A stretch of DNA of 64,000 nt from Bacillus sp. THAF10 (GCF_009363695.1 NZ_CP045403.1:972001-1036000); one strand, 5' to 3'. Positions 52,493-61,767 are shown, counted from the stretch's first letter. Numbers and translations: made by a program. The notes: generated from the sequence alone by a model not told the origin.

Positions 52493-53107
52493 ATGGAGAC
52501 AAACGTAAAGTTAGCCATTATCTATTATAGCTCCACTGGTACAAACTATAAGCTAGCACAAACAGCAAAGGATGCGGCAGAATCTATTGGTGCCCAAGTA
52601 AGGCTTTTAAAAGTGAAGGAAACCGCTCCAAAGGAAGCCATTGAGTCTAATGCTGCATGGAGTAAGCATTATGAGGAAACAAAGGATGTTCCAGAAGCAA
52701 GCTTGGATGATTTAGAGTGGGCAGATGCGTATCTTTTCTCCGTACCAACTAGATATGGAACCTTGCCTTCTCAAATGAAGTCATTTTTAGATACCACAGG
52801 CGGCCTTTGGGCTCAAGGGAAACTCGCGAATAAAGTGGCAAGTGCCATGACCTCTGCGAGCAACCCCCATGGAGGACAAGAGCAAACTATTTTAAATTTA
52901 TACACGATCATGTACCACTGGGGAGTAATCGTCGCTGCTCCAGGCTACACAGACAGCGTTATCTTTGAAACTGGCGGAAATCCATATGGAACAAGTGTAA
53001 CAGCAGATCAAGATGGCAACTGGAAAGATGATGTAGCCGCAGCCGTCACCCATCAGACAAAAAGAACGCTTCAGGTAGCTTCTGCAATAAAACATGGAAT
53101 GCAATAG
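52493..53107 (+). CDS. NAD(P)H:quinone oxidoreductase, WrbA type
   Basis: A 204-aa flavodoxin-fold enzyme that reduces quinones by two electrons, preventing radical formation. FMN-binding motifs are YYSSTGTNYKLAQ (about 11), SVPTRYGTLPSQMKSFLD (about 83) and SASNPHGGQEQTI (about 122). GGAGAGG precedes the ATG. The MhqR-type operator upstream puts it with the two dioxygenase genes in one electrophile-stress response. Confidence 0.9.
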   Translation: METNVKLAIIYYSSTGTNYKLAQTAKDAAESIGAQVRLLKVKETAPKEAIESNAAWSKHYEETKDVPEASLDDLEWADAYLFSVPTRYGTLPSQMKSFLDTTGGLWAQGKLANKVASAMTSASNPHGGQEQTILNLYTIMYHWGVIVAAPGYTDSVIFETGGNPYGTSVTADQDGNWKDDVAAAVTHQTKRTLQVASAIKHGMQ

Positions 53108-53108
53108 A

Positions 53109-53147
53109 AAAAACACCTGTCATTTGCTGTGACAGGTGTTTTCTTAG
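53109..53147. terminator. Two-way terminator
   Basis: AAAACACCTGTCA and TGACAGGTGTTTT pair perfectly. It serves the quinone reductase and the convergent membrane protein gene. Confidence 0.88.
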
Positions 53148-53467
53148 ATTCGGGTTTTGAATTTTTTTAATAAATAGGACCGCTGAACAAACAGATAGGC
53201 CAAATAAACCGTCACACAAAAAATCGCTGCAATCATATTAAATAGCATTCCGCCAATGTAGATAAGTCCTTCTGCATGATAGGTGAGAAAATACCAAACA
53301 CTTGTCGTGATAAACCACGTAAGAATAATAAAGGAAAGACTGATGCTGGTGTGAAAAAAGAAGGCACCTTTTCGAACCACCATGTAGGAGACATAAAGAT
53401 AACTCACCAAAACAGATGAAACAATGGCTAACACATTCAGCAGCATAATGTAATCATACATCTCCAT
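53144..53467 (-). CDS. Four-TM membrane protein, 107 aa
   Basis: A 107-aa protein with three to four transmembrane helices (about 6-28, 38-60, 68-92) and a basic end (RSYLLKKFKTRI). No family is recognised. AAGGAG precedes the ATG. It stands alone between two enzyme genes. Confidence 0.7.
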   Translation of the reverse strand: MEMYDYIMLLNVLAIVSSVLVSYLYVSYMVVRKGAFFFHTSISLSFIILTWFITTSVWYFLTYHAEGLIYIGGMLFNMIAAIFCVTVYLAYLFVQRSYLLKKFKTRI

Positions 53468-53610
53468 GTTAAAACTCCTTTGGAAGGGGGAGACCCTTTT
53501 TTAAAGTATATTAAAGGACAAAATTAGGAGTGAGTGACAAAGCAAAATATTTGCATAATCTCACCATTAGAGGATAATTAAAGTATTCTAAAAATGGAAG
53601 GTGAGAGAGA

Positions 53611-54438
53611 ATGAAAAGTTTAGCATCTACAACTACACTACATAATGGCGTTAAAATGCCTTGGTTTGGTCTTGGGGTATTTAAGGTTGAAGAAGGCCAA
53701 CAGGTGGAAGATTCCGTAAGAATGGCGATCAATGCAGGCTATAAAAGCATTGATACTGCAGCGATTTACAAGAATGAAGAAGGTGTCGGAAAGGCAATCA
53801 AAGAGTCAGATGTTCCCCGTGAAGAACTTTTCATTACTACAAAGGTTTGGAATGCTGATCAAGGCTATGAATCTACCCTACAAGCATTTGAGGATAGCAT
53901 GCAAAAGCTAGGCCTTGATTATTTAGATCTTTATCTTGTTCACTGGCCGGTAAAAGGGAAGTATGTGGATACTTGGAAGGCACTGGAGAAGCTTTATAAG
54001 GACGGAAAAGTGAAAGCAATTGGGGTAAGTAACTTCCAAATCCATCATTTGCAGGATATTTTAGATGTGGCGGAAATAAAGCCAATGGTTAACCAAGTTG
54101 AGTACCATCCGAAGCTCTCTCAAGTAGAACTTTTAAACTTCTGTAAAGAAAACGGGATTCAGCTTGAGGCATGGTCACCATTAATGCAAGGTCAGCTTCT
54201 TGATAACGAAGTACTTGCAAGTATAGCGGCTACCCACAACAAATCCGTTGCCCAAGTAATTCTTCGCTGGGATCTTCAGAACGGTGTGGTAACGATTCCT
54301 AAATCCGTCAAGGAGCATCGCATTAGAGAAAATGCCGATATCTTCGACTTTGAGTTATCTGTTGAAGAAATGCAGAAAATTAATGGTTTGAATGAAGACA
54401 AACGAGTTGGTCCAGATCCTGACAATTTTGACTTCTAA
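53611..54438 (+). CDS. yvgN: Aldo/keto reductase (YvgN-like)
   Basis: A 275-aa NADPH-dependent reductase of aldehydes such as methylglyoxal. The catalytic tetrad is visible: Asp and Tyr in [10 protein letters not shown] (about 49 and 54), Lys in TTKVWNAD and His in YLVHWPVKG. The NADP-binding tail is [19 protein letters not shown]. Length is normal. GGTGAGAGAG precedes the ATG. A terminator follows. Confidence 0.92.
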   Translation: MKSLASTTTLHNGVKMPWFGLGVFKVEEGQQVEDSVRMAINAGYKSIDTAAIYKNEEGVGKAIKESDVPREELFITTKVWNADQGYESTLQAFEDSMQKLGLDYLDLYLVHWPVKGKYVDTWKALEKLYKDGKVKAIGVSNFQIHHLQDILDVAEIKPMVNQVEYHPKLSQVELLNFCKENGIQLEAWSPLMQGQLLDNEVLASIAATHNKSVAQVILRWDLQNGVVTIPKSVKEHRIRENADIFDFELSVEEMQKINGLNEDKRVGPDPDNFDF

Positions 54439-54440
54439 TG

Positions 54441-54482
54441 AAAAAAGCTACCACGCAGATTGAATGTGTGGTAGCTTTTTTG
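54441..54482 (+). terminator. Terminator of the aldo/keto reductase gene
   Basis: AAAAAGCTACCAC and GTGGTAGCTTTTT pair perfectly around 11-13 bases. Confidence 0.9.
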
Positions 54483-54520
54483 ATTGGATTAGTTTAGGGC
54501 ACACCTAGTGAAAACTAAGG

Positions 54521-54640
54521 TGGCTGAAAAACCGTCAAGCTGGCTGGAAAATCTAAAATGTGGCTGGAAAATCCAAAAAGTGGCCGAAAAATATAAATTG
54601 TTGCTGGAAAATCCAAAATGCGGCTGAAAAACCATGTCTT
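54521..54640. repeat. Tandem array: six 20-bp units
   Basis: Six exact-length units with consensus TGGCTGGAAAATCCAAAATG fill 120 bases without gaps. The outer units differ most. It lies between the ends of two convergent genes and has no reading frame of note. Confidence 0.88.
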
Positions 54641-54666
54641 ACACTTTCCAAACTCAACTAAAAATC

Positions 54667-55452
54667 TTACTCAACCTCCACTTCTTCCTTCTGATGCTCA
54701 TGCAGCTCATCCTTTTCCACATGAATTTGCACGTAATGAAGGCCAGTTTCCTTTAAAGTTGCTTTTGCTTCATATACGCCTTCACTAACTTCCTTTGCAT
54801 CAATAAACACATGATTCTCTGAGTCCTCATGCCACACCTCAAAGCGTACATTTGCTCCTTCAAACTCAGCACCATCTCGCGTCAGCTCGGTTGTCAAAGT
54901 AGTTTCCTTATTCGCAGAAACCTTCGCGTCTGTTAGCAAATTCATAGTTAACGTATTGTCATGTCCATGACTATCTTCGTTATGATGGTCTGTTTTCTCG
55001 TGTTCCTTATGGTCATGACCCTCTTCTTCATGATCATGCTCGGTATCTTCTGGATGACCAACCGTGAACTCCACTCGTGGCATCACGTGCATTTCTCTAG
55101 CTGTAGTGTGGGCAACAACATAGTAAACAGCTTCTTCTTTAAAGGTTTTTTCTATGGAGTAGATGCCATCTCCATCATTTGAAGCTTCTACCATTTCATG
55201 ATTCTCTTCCTGGCCTTTTTTCCAGATCTCAAATTTCACTTCCGAGGCGTCATCGACTTTTTCCTCTCCTTGGGTAACGAAGGCTTCTATTTTGACTTTC
55301 TTATTAGGCTCAGCGTGTTCTGGTAATTTCACTTCAACTTCTACCATGGCAGGCATTTCGTCGCTGTTGCTATTTTCTTTTTGCTCAGCATTACCACATG
55401 CCGCCAGTACAAGTAGTGTAAGGAAACCGATAAATATACTAAATTTTTTCAT
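54667..55452 (-). CDS. FixH/YtkA-like lipoprotein, two domains, His-rich linker
   Basis: A 261-aa surface lipoprotein. The signal ends at LVLAACGN (lipobox Cys about 19). Two YtkA/FixH-type beta domains (about 33-130 and 170-255) each end in a similar motif (AVYYVVAHTTAREMHVMPRVEF and GLHYVQIHVEKDELHEHQKEEV). A linker at about 135-165 is packed with His, Glu and Asp and may bind copper, nickel or zinc. FixH-like proteins serve oxidase or metal maturation, but this one's role is open. GGAG lies close before ATG 55452. Confidence 0.82.
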   Translation of the reverse strand: MKKFSIFIGFLTLLVLAACGNAEQKENSNSDEMPAMVEVEVKLPEHAEPNKKVKIEAFVTQGEEKVDDASEVKFEIWKKGQEENHEMVEASNDGDGIYSIEKTFKEEAVYYVVAHTTAREMHVMPRVEFTVGHPEDTEHDHEEEGHDHKEHEKTDHHNEDSHGHDNTLTMNLLTDAKVSANKETTLTTELTRDGAEFEGANVRFEVWHEDSENHVFIDAKEVSEGVYEAKATLKETGLHYVQIHVEKDELHEHQKEEVEVE

Positions 55453-55599
55453 GTAAAACGCTCCTTCCATAATGCTTAATATTATAACTAGAATCCTAAC
55501 GTTTTTTTATAAAAAAAGGATCAATCCTGTGAACAAACATAGTACTATATTGTTATTGGGAAAAACTTCAACCTTTATTCATGATGGGAGCTGTATAAG

Positions 55600-56022
55600 A
55601 TGATAAAAAAATTGATCACAGAGGAAGAATTGCTACAAGGATTTGATGTGTTACAGGAATTAAGACCGCATTTGGAGCAAACAACTTTTCTAAAAACATA
55701 CGAAGCCATGAAACAAGAAGGCTATGAGCTGTATGCTCTTTATGACGAAAATGAGGCAGTTGCTGTAACTGGAATTATTACTCTAACAAACTTTTATGAC
55801 GGTTATCATATTTATGTGTATGATCTTGTGACAAAAAGTACGGAACGATCAAAGGGATACGGAGAAAAACTTCTCCATTTCATCGAGGAGATGGGGAGAG
55901 AGAAAGGCTGTGAAAATGTAACGCTATCGTCTGGTTTGGTACGGGTGGATGCTCACCGATTCTATGAAGAGAGAATGAAGTATGACAAATCAAGCTACGT
56001 TTTTAGGAAAAATCTTCTATAA
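55600..56022 (+). CDS. GNAT acetyltransferase, 140 aa
   Basis: A single-domain N-acetyltransferase. It shows the acetyl-CoA-binding strand-loop VYDLVTKSTERSKGYGEKLLHF (about 73-93), where the RSKGYG loop replaces the usual RGxGxG, and DAHRFYEERMKYDKSSYVF at the end. Nearest described relatives act on small molecules or on protein N-termini. GGGAG precedes the ATG. The substrate is unknown. Confidence 0.87.
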   Translation: MIKKLITEEELLQGFDVLQELRPHLEQTTFLKTYEAMKQEGYELYALYDENEAVAVTGIITLTNFYDGYHIYVYDLVTKSTERSKGYGEKLLHFIEEMGREKGCENVTLSSGLVRVDAHRFYEERMKYDKSSYVFRKNLL

Positions 56023-56023
56023 A

Positions 56024-56055
56024 AAATAGGCTCCTATTTTGGAGCCCATTTTTAC
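56024..56055. terminator. Two-way terminator
   Basis: AAATAGGCTCC and GGAGCCCATTTTT pair with one mismatch and serve both convergent genes. Confidence 0.75.
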
Positions 56056-56942
56056 GTTAACGAGAGCTTGGCAGGACCAAAATCTTTAGGTAATGGTGCT
56101 TCTGCTGTGATCGTAGAATCGTTGAACGGATGTGGGACAGCAAGCTTCCAAGCGTGAAGGCTGTGGCGGTGGTACTTGTTTTTTGCTCCGTATAATGTAT
56201 CTCCAAATAACGGATGACCAATGCTGCTTAGATGAACTCTAATTTGATGAGTTCTCCCGGTATCAAGATGTAGCTCAACAAGTGTCAGGTTTTCGCTGGA
56301 AAATTCCTTGATAACCTTAAAATGGGTTACAGCCCTTTGCCCTGAAGGAGAAATCCTTCGTCTTTGTGCATGATGACGATCCTTCCCAATAGATTTCTCA
56401 ATCGTACCTTGTTTTGTTTTCATGATCCCTTCCACAAGGGCCAAATACGTTCGTTTGATTTTTCTTTCTGCAAGTAGCTTATCTAGGATTGCGCCACTCA
56501 TTGCATGTTTTGCAAACAGTATGCAACCACTTGTATCCTTGTCTAGTCTGTGTGTGTGTCTAACTTTTGCCTGAATATTAGTTTGTTGAAAATAATAGGC
56601 AACACCGTTTGACAAGGACAAATGGTCAGTTTCAGAGGAAGGATGTGTATCAACACCAGCTTTTTTATTAACAATCAATAGGTGTTCGTCCTCTGCTAAC
56701 ACATCAACAGGCATAGCTGTGGCTTGCGGTTCCACTCTTTCTGGAAAAATAGGAAGCGTGATTCTATCACCAGACTGAAGCGGTTTTGTCCAAAGAGGGT
56801 GATCATCATTAACAGTTACCTTCTTAGACATACGCATTTCGTGTAGTAGCTTTTTAGGTACGAGCATGTCTGCCTTTAAAAAGTCTTGTAAATTCATGTC
56901 TGGGGGGTCTTGTATCACAAGACTTATTGTTTGAATGACCAT
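56052..56942 (-). CDS. yhcT: RluA-family pseudouridine synthase (YhcT-like)
   Basis: A 296-aa RNA-modifying enzyme that turns uridine into pseudouridine in rRNA or tRNA. It has an S4-like start (FLKADMLVPKKLLHEMRMSKKVTVN) and the catalytic HRLDKDTSGCILFAK with its Asp (about 137). LDTGRTHQIRVHLSSIGHPLFGD is the second family motif. A small yhcU-like gene is divergent from it, as in the B. subtilis yhcT-yhcU pair. GGAGATAG precedes the ATG. The exact target base is unknown. Confidence 0.92.
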   Translation of the reverse strand: MVIQTISLVIQDPPDMNLQDFLKADMLVPKKLLHEMRMSKKVTVNDDHPLWTKPLQSGDRITLPIFPERVEPQATAMPVDVLAEDEHLLIVNKKAGVDTHPSSETDHLSLSNGVAYYFQQTNIQAKVRHTHRLDKDTSGCILFAKHAMSGAILDKLLAERKIKRTYLALVEGIMKTKQGTIEKSIGKDRHHAQRRRISPSGQRAVTHFKVIKEFSSENLTLVELHLDTGRTHQIRVHLSSIGHPLFGDTLYGAKNKYHRHSLHAWKLAVPHPFNDSTITAEAPLPKDFGPAKLSLT

Positions 56943-57101
56943 GTCTATCTCCTTCTTTCTTAATTTTTACTTGGGAAAACGCGCGCTTTACGCTTTAGAA
57001 GTTGTCGGAAATAGTCATAGGATTCCATTAACTACCTCCGCCATCGTTATACTATTTGTGTTACTCTTTTCATATATAGAAGTAAAAAAGGTGGGTTTTA
57101 C

Positions 57102-57497
57102 GTGAAAGTAGTACTTGCATCAACTCCAGAACAGGAGGAGTATATCGGTGAACTAATTCAGCATTTATTGACTAATATTCTGCCCTATTATTTCACAGAT
57201 AAAGAGATAGAAAACCTCCAAACCGAAACAGTCCACGATACCTTTTCAAATTACAACGGAACGCTGACAGAAGCATTTCACATTATCTCAAGCTTGCAAG
57301 CAATGATTGCAGTGATTGAATCTGTACAAAAAGAATCCATCCTCACTAAGCATCGAGACATCTTTAGACGAAATGTTATTAGTCTTAGAGAATTTGGCTT
57401 TAGCTTCCCATATGGACTAGATCAATTCACAAAAAAAAAGAATAACGGCAGCTTTTTTAGTAAATTTATGCGAGCTTCCAACCAATACTTAGTGTAA
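57102..57497 (+). CDS. yhcU: YhcU-like DUF5365 protein
   Basis: A 131-aa soluble protein that starts MKVVLASTPEQEEYIGEL, typical of the YhcU family. It is helical, with no motif that reveals its function. AAGGTGGG precedes the start. It is divergent from the pseudouridine synthase and followed by a strong two-way terminator. Confidence 0.82.
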   Translation: MKVVLASTPEQEEYIGELIQHLLTNILPYYFTDKEIENLQTETVHDTFSNYNGTLTEAFHIISSLQAMIAVIESVQKESILTKHRDIFRRNVISLREFGFSFPYGLDQFTKKKNNGSFFSKFMRASNQYLV

Positions 57498-57498
57498 C

Positions 57499-57534
57499 AA
57501 AAAACTCCTGGCACATAGCCCAGGAGTTTTTTGT
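57499..57534. terminator. Two-way terminator
   Basis: AAAAACTCCTGG and CCAGGAGTTTTT pair perfectly and serve the yhcU-like gene and the thioredoxin-like gene. Confidence 0.9.
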
Positions 57535-58004
57535 TATTCGCCTAGACCTTCAAACCAGCTTGAAAACACGCTGTGGTCTTGGTGATAGTTTGCTAATCGG
57601 TCCACTTCTTTGCCATCTTCAAAATGGATAAAGGTTGGAGTAGATTCAATAGCATATTCGTTCCAGCCTTCTTCAAATTCCAACAGGTTGTACATTTCTA
57701 AATCAATTCCCATTTCTTCTGCCATTGGAACAACAACCGGACTGGTTTGTTGACACGCCGGGCAATCTGATTTATAAAAATACACCGTTTTTGTTTCTCC
57801 AGCATCTAAATCTTCTTTTAGCTCGTCAGGTGTAATCACGTTTTGATATAGCGGATCATCTAATTGCTTTTGTGTTTCAGGATGAAGCTTGCTTTTACCA
57901 AAAGGATTTCCCTCTGCATTTTGTGTTTGCTGAATGTTGGTAATGACGACTAAGGCAATAAAAATGGCCATAATAATTCCTACAAAGAGTATTAGCTTTT
58001 TCAT
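57534..58004 (-). CDS. Membrane-anchored thioredoxin-like thiol oxidoreductase
   Basis: A 156-aa protein with an N-terminal anchor helix (about 4-22) and an exported thioredoxin fold. The redox site is YFYKSDCPACQQTSP (CPAC, about 83) and the cis-Pro loop is AIESTPTFIHF. With the BdbC-type protein encoded 1 base upstream it should form a DsbA/DsbB-like pair that introduces disulfides into exported proteins, in the role BdbA or BdbD plays in B. subtilis. AAGCAGGGAAC precedes the ATG inside the upstream gene's end. Confidence 0.9.
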   Translation of the reverse strand: MKKLILFVGIIMAIFIALVVITNIQQTQNAEGNPFGKSKLHPETQKQLDDPLYQNVITPDELKEDLDAGETKTVYFYKSDCPACQQTSPVVVPMAEEMGIDLEMYNLLEFEEGWNEYAIESTPTFIHFEDGKEVDRLANYHQDHSVFSSWFEGLGE

Positions 58005-58005
58005 C

Positions 58006-58440
58006 TTAGTTCCCTGCTTTCTTTGCTAGATTTTTTACATAGAATAAAATGATGGTAATGACAGTAAAACCGATAAGTGCTAAAAATGGTATGGTGATGA
58101 ACCCTAACAAGTTAATATACTGTCCTGTACATGGAACAACTCCACATGAAATGGAATTTTCCCCGAAAAAAGCGACCTTTTGTACTAAATAGTGATAAAT
58201 GGAAATAGATCCACCGATGATGGAGAAGGGTAGGGCATAGGTAACAATCCCCGCATCTTTTTTTATCGCTGCAATTCCGAGTAACACCACAAGCGGGTAC
58301 ATAAGTATACGTTGGTACCAACATAGTTCACATGGTATGTACATCAATACTTCTGAAAAATACAAGCTGCCAAGCATGGCCACCAAGGCGGTTACCGCTG
58401 CGGCTAGCAAAAGGTTTTCAATTCTTTTGGAATGATCCAA
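58006..58440 (-). CDS. bdbC: Disulfide bond formation protein BdbC (DsbB family)
   Basis: A 144-aa integral membrane quinone reductase with four transmembrane helices. The two redox cysteine pairs are YIPCELCWYQRILMYP (CELC, about 36) and SCGVVPCTG (about 98-104). It reoxidises the thioredoxin-like partner and passes electrons to quinone. It is first in a two-gene operon. An MhqR-like palindrome lies 12 bases upstream, which would link it to quinone stress. Confidence 0.94.
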   Translation of the reverse strand: MDHSKRIENLLLAAAVTALVAMLGSLYFSEVLMYIPCELCWYQRILMYPLVVLLGIAAIKKDAGIVTYALPFSIIGGSISIYHYLVQKVAFFGENSISCGVVPCTGQYINLLGFITIPFLALIGFTVITIILFYVKNLAKKAGN

Positions 58441-58451
58441 CAGTCTTCGCC

Positions 58452-58469
58452 TCTCTTGATTTCAAGATA
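58452..58469 (-). promoter_or_regulatory. MhqR-type operator upstream of bdbC
   Basis: TCTCTTGATTTCAAGATA differs from TATCTTGAATTCAAGATA at two positions and lies 12 bases upstream of the bdbC start. Confidence 0.55.
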
Positions 58470-58672
58470 CTTTTCTTAAAATTATAGTCCTAACTTGGCG
58501 CTAATGCAAAGGTATTCCCAAATGAATAATGTGAACGTTTTATGACTTGCTTTTCTATAAGCACAAAGCCTATCATGAAGGCATAGTTGTTTTGGTATGA
58601 TAAAATTGGGGAATATAATATTGGGCTCTCTGGCCCACAAAATGAGTTTACATACGTTCAGGAGATGAGAGC

Positions 58673-60208
58673 ATGTCTAAAATTGATTTATCTAAGTTTG
58701 AAAAAAAAATGATTATCCGAAACATAGAAATGAAAGACATAGATGATATTATTGCGCTTCAGCATTTATGCTTTCCTGGTATGGAACCTTGGAAACGAGA
58801 GCACTTGGAAAGTCACTTAACTATGTTTCCAGAGGGTCAGCTTTGTGCGGAGTATGATGGGGAAATCATCGGATCTTGCTCAAGCCTACTAATAAACTTT
58901 GATGAGTATGATGATCGCCATACCTGGGATGACATCACAGATGAAGGCTATATTACCAACCACAATCCAGACGGCTACAATCTGTATGGAATTGAGATTA
59001 TGGTCCACCCCGAATATCGCCGCATGAAGGTTGGTCACCGAATGTATGAGGCACGTAAGGATTTAGCAAGACGTCTTAATTTAAAAAGTATCATTATCGG
59101 TGGCAGAATTCCTTTCTATCATAAATACGCGGACGAAATGTCACCACGAGAATATGTGCGTCAGGTGATGCGTCATAAAATTTATGATCCTGTACTATCC
59201 TTTCAGCTATTAAATGAATTTACCTTAATGAGGATCAACCCAGGATATCTTCCAGATGATATGGCATCAAACAAATATGCAACCTTAATGGAATGGAACA
59301 ATGTTGAATACATTCCGCAAACAAAGCGTCACTTTAAAACAAGCTTCCCTGTTCGTATTTGTGTGGTTCAATATATGATGAAATCCATTAATTCCTTTGA
59401 TGAATTTGCCACACAGGTGGAGTATTACACGGATGTGGCATCTGACGCTGGAGCGGACTTTGCTGTTTTCCCGGAAATATTTACAACACAGCTGATGAGC
59501 TTTTTAAATGAAAAAATTCCGTCCAAGGCGGTGCAACGTTTAACAGAATACACGGAAGAATACATCCAGCTTTTCACAGACCTTGCTGTGAAGTACAACG
59601 TCAATATTATCGGTGGTTCCCATTTCGTAGAAGAGGATGAAAAGGTCTTTAACATCGCGTATTTGTTCCGCCGCGATGGAACCATTGAAAAGCAGTACAA
59701 AATCCATATCACGCCAAACGAACGTAAATGGTGGGGAATTAGCAGAGGAGATAGCGTCCGTGTATTTGATACCGACTGCGGAAAAATTGCCATCCAAATC
59801 TGCTATGACATCGAATTCCCAGAGCTTGCCCGAATTGCAACAGAAAAGGGAGCCAATATCATTTTTTGTCCATTTAACACCGAAGACCGCCAAGGCTACC
59901 TACGAGTACGTTATTGCGCGCAGGCTCGTGCGGTGGAAAACCAAATCTATACCGTTATCGCCGGAACGTGTGGTAACCTGCCACAGGTAGAAAATATGGA
60001 CATCCAGTATTCTCAATCCGCTATCTTTGCACCATCCGATTTTGAGTTTGCCCGTGATGGCATCGTTGGCGAATGTAATCCTAATATTGAAATGGTGATT
60101 ATTGGGGATGTGGACCTTGAAATTCTGCGTCGTCAGAGACAATCAGGAACCGTACGTCAGTTGAAGGATAGACGACGAGATGTTTATGAGATAAAGTATA
60201 AAAAATAA
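58673..60208 (+). CDS. yhcX: GNAT-nitrilase fusion (YhcX-like)
   Basis: A 511-aa fusion. The N-terminal GNAT domain (about 14-160) has YGIEIMVHPEYRRMKVGHRMYEARK. The C-terminal carbon-nitrogen hydrolase (about 225-490) has the Glu-Lys-Cys triad in VFPEIFTTQ, EKQYKIHITPNE and IAIQICYDIEFPE. Its length is close to that of B. subtilis YhcX. Related omega-amidases hydrolyse amides of small acids; the substrate of this fusion type is not settled. GGAGATGAGAGC precedes the ATG. A terminator follows. Confidence 0.92.
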   Translation: MSKIDLSKFEKKMIIRNIEMKDIDDIIALQHLCFPGMEPWKREHLESHLTMFPEGQLCAEYDGEIIGSCSSLLINFDEYDDRHTWDDITDEGYITNHNPDGYNLYGIEIMVHPEYRRMKVGHRMYEARKDLARRLNLKSIIIGGRIPFYHKYADEMSPREYVRQVMRHKIYDPVLSFQLLNEFTLMRINPGYLPDDMASNKYATLMEWNNVEYIPQTKRHFKTSFPVRICVVQYMMKSINSFDEFATQVEYYTDVASDAGADFAVFPEIFTTQLMSFLNEKIPSKAVQRLTEYTEEYIQLFTDLAVKYNVNIIGGSHFVEEDEKVFNIAYLFRRDGTIEKQYKIHITPNERKWWGISRGDSVRVFDTDCGKIAIQICYDIEFPELARIATEKGANIIFCPFNTEDRQGYLRVRYCAQARAVENQIYTVIAGTCGNLPQVENMDIQYSQSAIFAPSDFEFARDGIVGECNPNIEMVIIGDVDLEILRRQRQSGTVRQLKDRRRDVYEIKYKK

Positions 60209-60220
60209 ACGGTATACCAC

Positions 60221-60264
60221 ATGAAAGCACGTGAGGGAGATCATTTCTCCTCGCGTGCTTTTTC
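60221..60264 (+). terminator. Terminator of the yhcX-like gene
   Basis: AAAGCACGTGAGG and CCTCGCGTGCTTT pair with one G-U, followed by TTTC. Confidence 0.85.
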
Positions 60265-60535
60265 AATTTCTTAAGGCATTGACGAAAAGATGTTCTTATT
60301 CATAAAGGCCATATAATGGAAGATAAAAGACTTGGAAGCAAGATAATAGCAAATAAGGTTTAGAAAACTGGCAGAATAGCCTTACAAAAATTATTTGGTA
60401 CTCCGCTGTGAATTTTTCAGCACTTCCACTCTAAATTAATGCCTTCTATTTTTTCCATTAAAAAACTGTTTTGTAATTTATGATTTGTTGATAAAATCCT
60501 TTTTGTGAGAAAAAGAAAATACCCAGGGGGAAACA
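60265..60535 (+). promoter_or_regulatory. Upstream region of the deacetylase gene
   Basis: About 270 bases with no gene. No repeat or strong promoter stands out. AGGGGGAA just before 60536 is the ribosome-binding site of the deacetylase. Confidence 0.4.
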
Positions 60536-61624
60536 ATGATTAAAGTTAACAACATAAAAGGGAAAAGATTAATTTTGGCCAGTCTTCTTATTACCTTCAT
60601 CATAACAGGCCTATTTAGTGCAGCGCCAGCAAACGCTGCAACAGTATCATCTGCCTACTTTTCTGTCGATGGTCAACTTATCAAGTCGACCTATTTTATG
60701 CAAAATGGCCGTGTGATGGTACCAGATCTATTTTTCAAGCATACAGGTGCTTCTGTTGACAAAAATGAAAAATACAATTCTATTGCTGTTGAAAGAAATA
60801 ATATTGTCGCTCTACCATTGGAAAAGACCTACATGGACTACTACGTGAAAGAAAAAAATAAATGGATTCGTGAATACCTTGCAACAACAACAACTGTTAT
60901 CAATGGTCGTCCGTACATTCCATTATTGGTAACTGCCCAAAAATTAGGCATGACCGTTTCCTACGATTTTAAAATTAATCGAACCTTTATTCAAACTAAC
61001 ACTCCAGTTGAGAATAAGCCTATCGCTATTGAAAAAGGCGATACCACCGAAAAGAAAATTGCCTTAACTTTTGATGATGGCCCAGACAAAGTTATTACAC
61101 CTCAACTACTGGATATCTTAAAAGAAAAAGGTGTATCAGCTACGTTCTTTGTAGTTGGAAAGCAAGTTTCTTATTTTCCGCAGTTGACGAAAAGGATGGT
61201 AGAAGAAGGGCATACCATTGCAAATCATACATGGGATCATCCTGAATTATCCAAACTGTACACGTCTCAAGTCATCCAACAGATTACATCTACTAATGAA
61301 ATCGTGGAACGGGTAACAGGAGTAAAAGCCACTTTATTTAGACCACCTTACGGAGACTATACAGCAGCTGATGCCCTCGTATTTGATAAGCTGGGATTCA
61401 AAAACATCATGTGGTCTATTGATACAATCGATTATAGCGGTAAATCAGCAGAGGAAATACTGAGCATCGTGCATAGGGATAAATCGCCAGGAGCAATTGT
61501 CCTCCAGCACAACTTTCAAAACTCTAAATTACAAGGAACTGTTGATGCGCTACCTCAGATGATTGACCAATTAAGAGCTGAAGGCTATGAATTTGTAACA
61601 ATTGACCAATTGTTAGCAAAATAA
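60536..61624 (+). CDS. Exported polysaccharide deacetylase with stalk domain
   Basis: A 362-aa secreted enzyme. The signal peptide ends near SAAPANAA (about 34). A copper amine oxidase N-terminal-like domain follows (about 38-150: SVDGQLIKSTYFMQNGRVMVP and NGRPYIPLLVTAQKLG). The NodB deacetylase domain (about 175-360) has TFDDGPD (motif 1), NHTWDHP (motif 2, metal His) and RPPYGD (motif 3). It should remove acetyl groups from cell-wall peptidoglycan or another wall glycan. AGGGGGAA precedes the ATG. Confidence 0.9.
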   Translation: MIKVNNIKGKRLILASLLITFIITGLFSAAPANAATVSSAYFSVDGQLIKSTYFMQNGRVMVPDLFFKHTGASVDKNEKYNSIAVERNNIVALPLEKTYMDYYVKEKNKWIREYLATTTTVINGRPYIPLLVTAQKLGMTVSYDFKINRTFIQTNTPVENKPIAIEKGDTTEKKIALTFDDGPDKVITPQLLDILKEKGVSATFFVVGKQVSYFPQLTKRMVEEGHTIANHTWDHPELSKLYTSQVIQQITSTNEIVERVTGVKATLFRPPYGDYTAADALVFDKLGFKNIMWSIDTIDYSGKSAEEILSIVHRDKSPGAIVLQHNFQNSKLQGTVDALPQMIDQLRAEGYEFVTIDQLLAK

Positions 61625-61703
61625 ATTGTTTTATATATTAAAAAGGAGCCAAAGATAAAATGTTTGGCTATTACGAGGTCCAAAAAAATAAGGTGTTCCA
61701 CTG

Positions 61704-61742
61704 AAAAACTAAGCCCCCTTTTTCAACAAAAAGGGGGCTTGA
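61704..61742. terminator. Two-way terminator
   Basis: AAGCCCCCTTTTT and AAAAAGGGGGCTT pair perfectly around CAACA. It serves the deacetylase and the convergent reductase gene. Confidence 0.88.
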
Positions 61743-61767
61743 TTTTTAGATATAAAACACATAAAGA

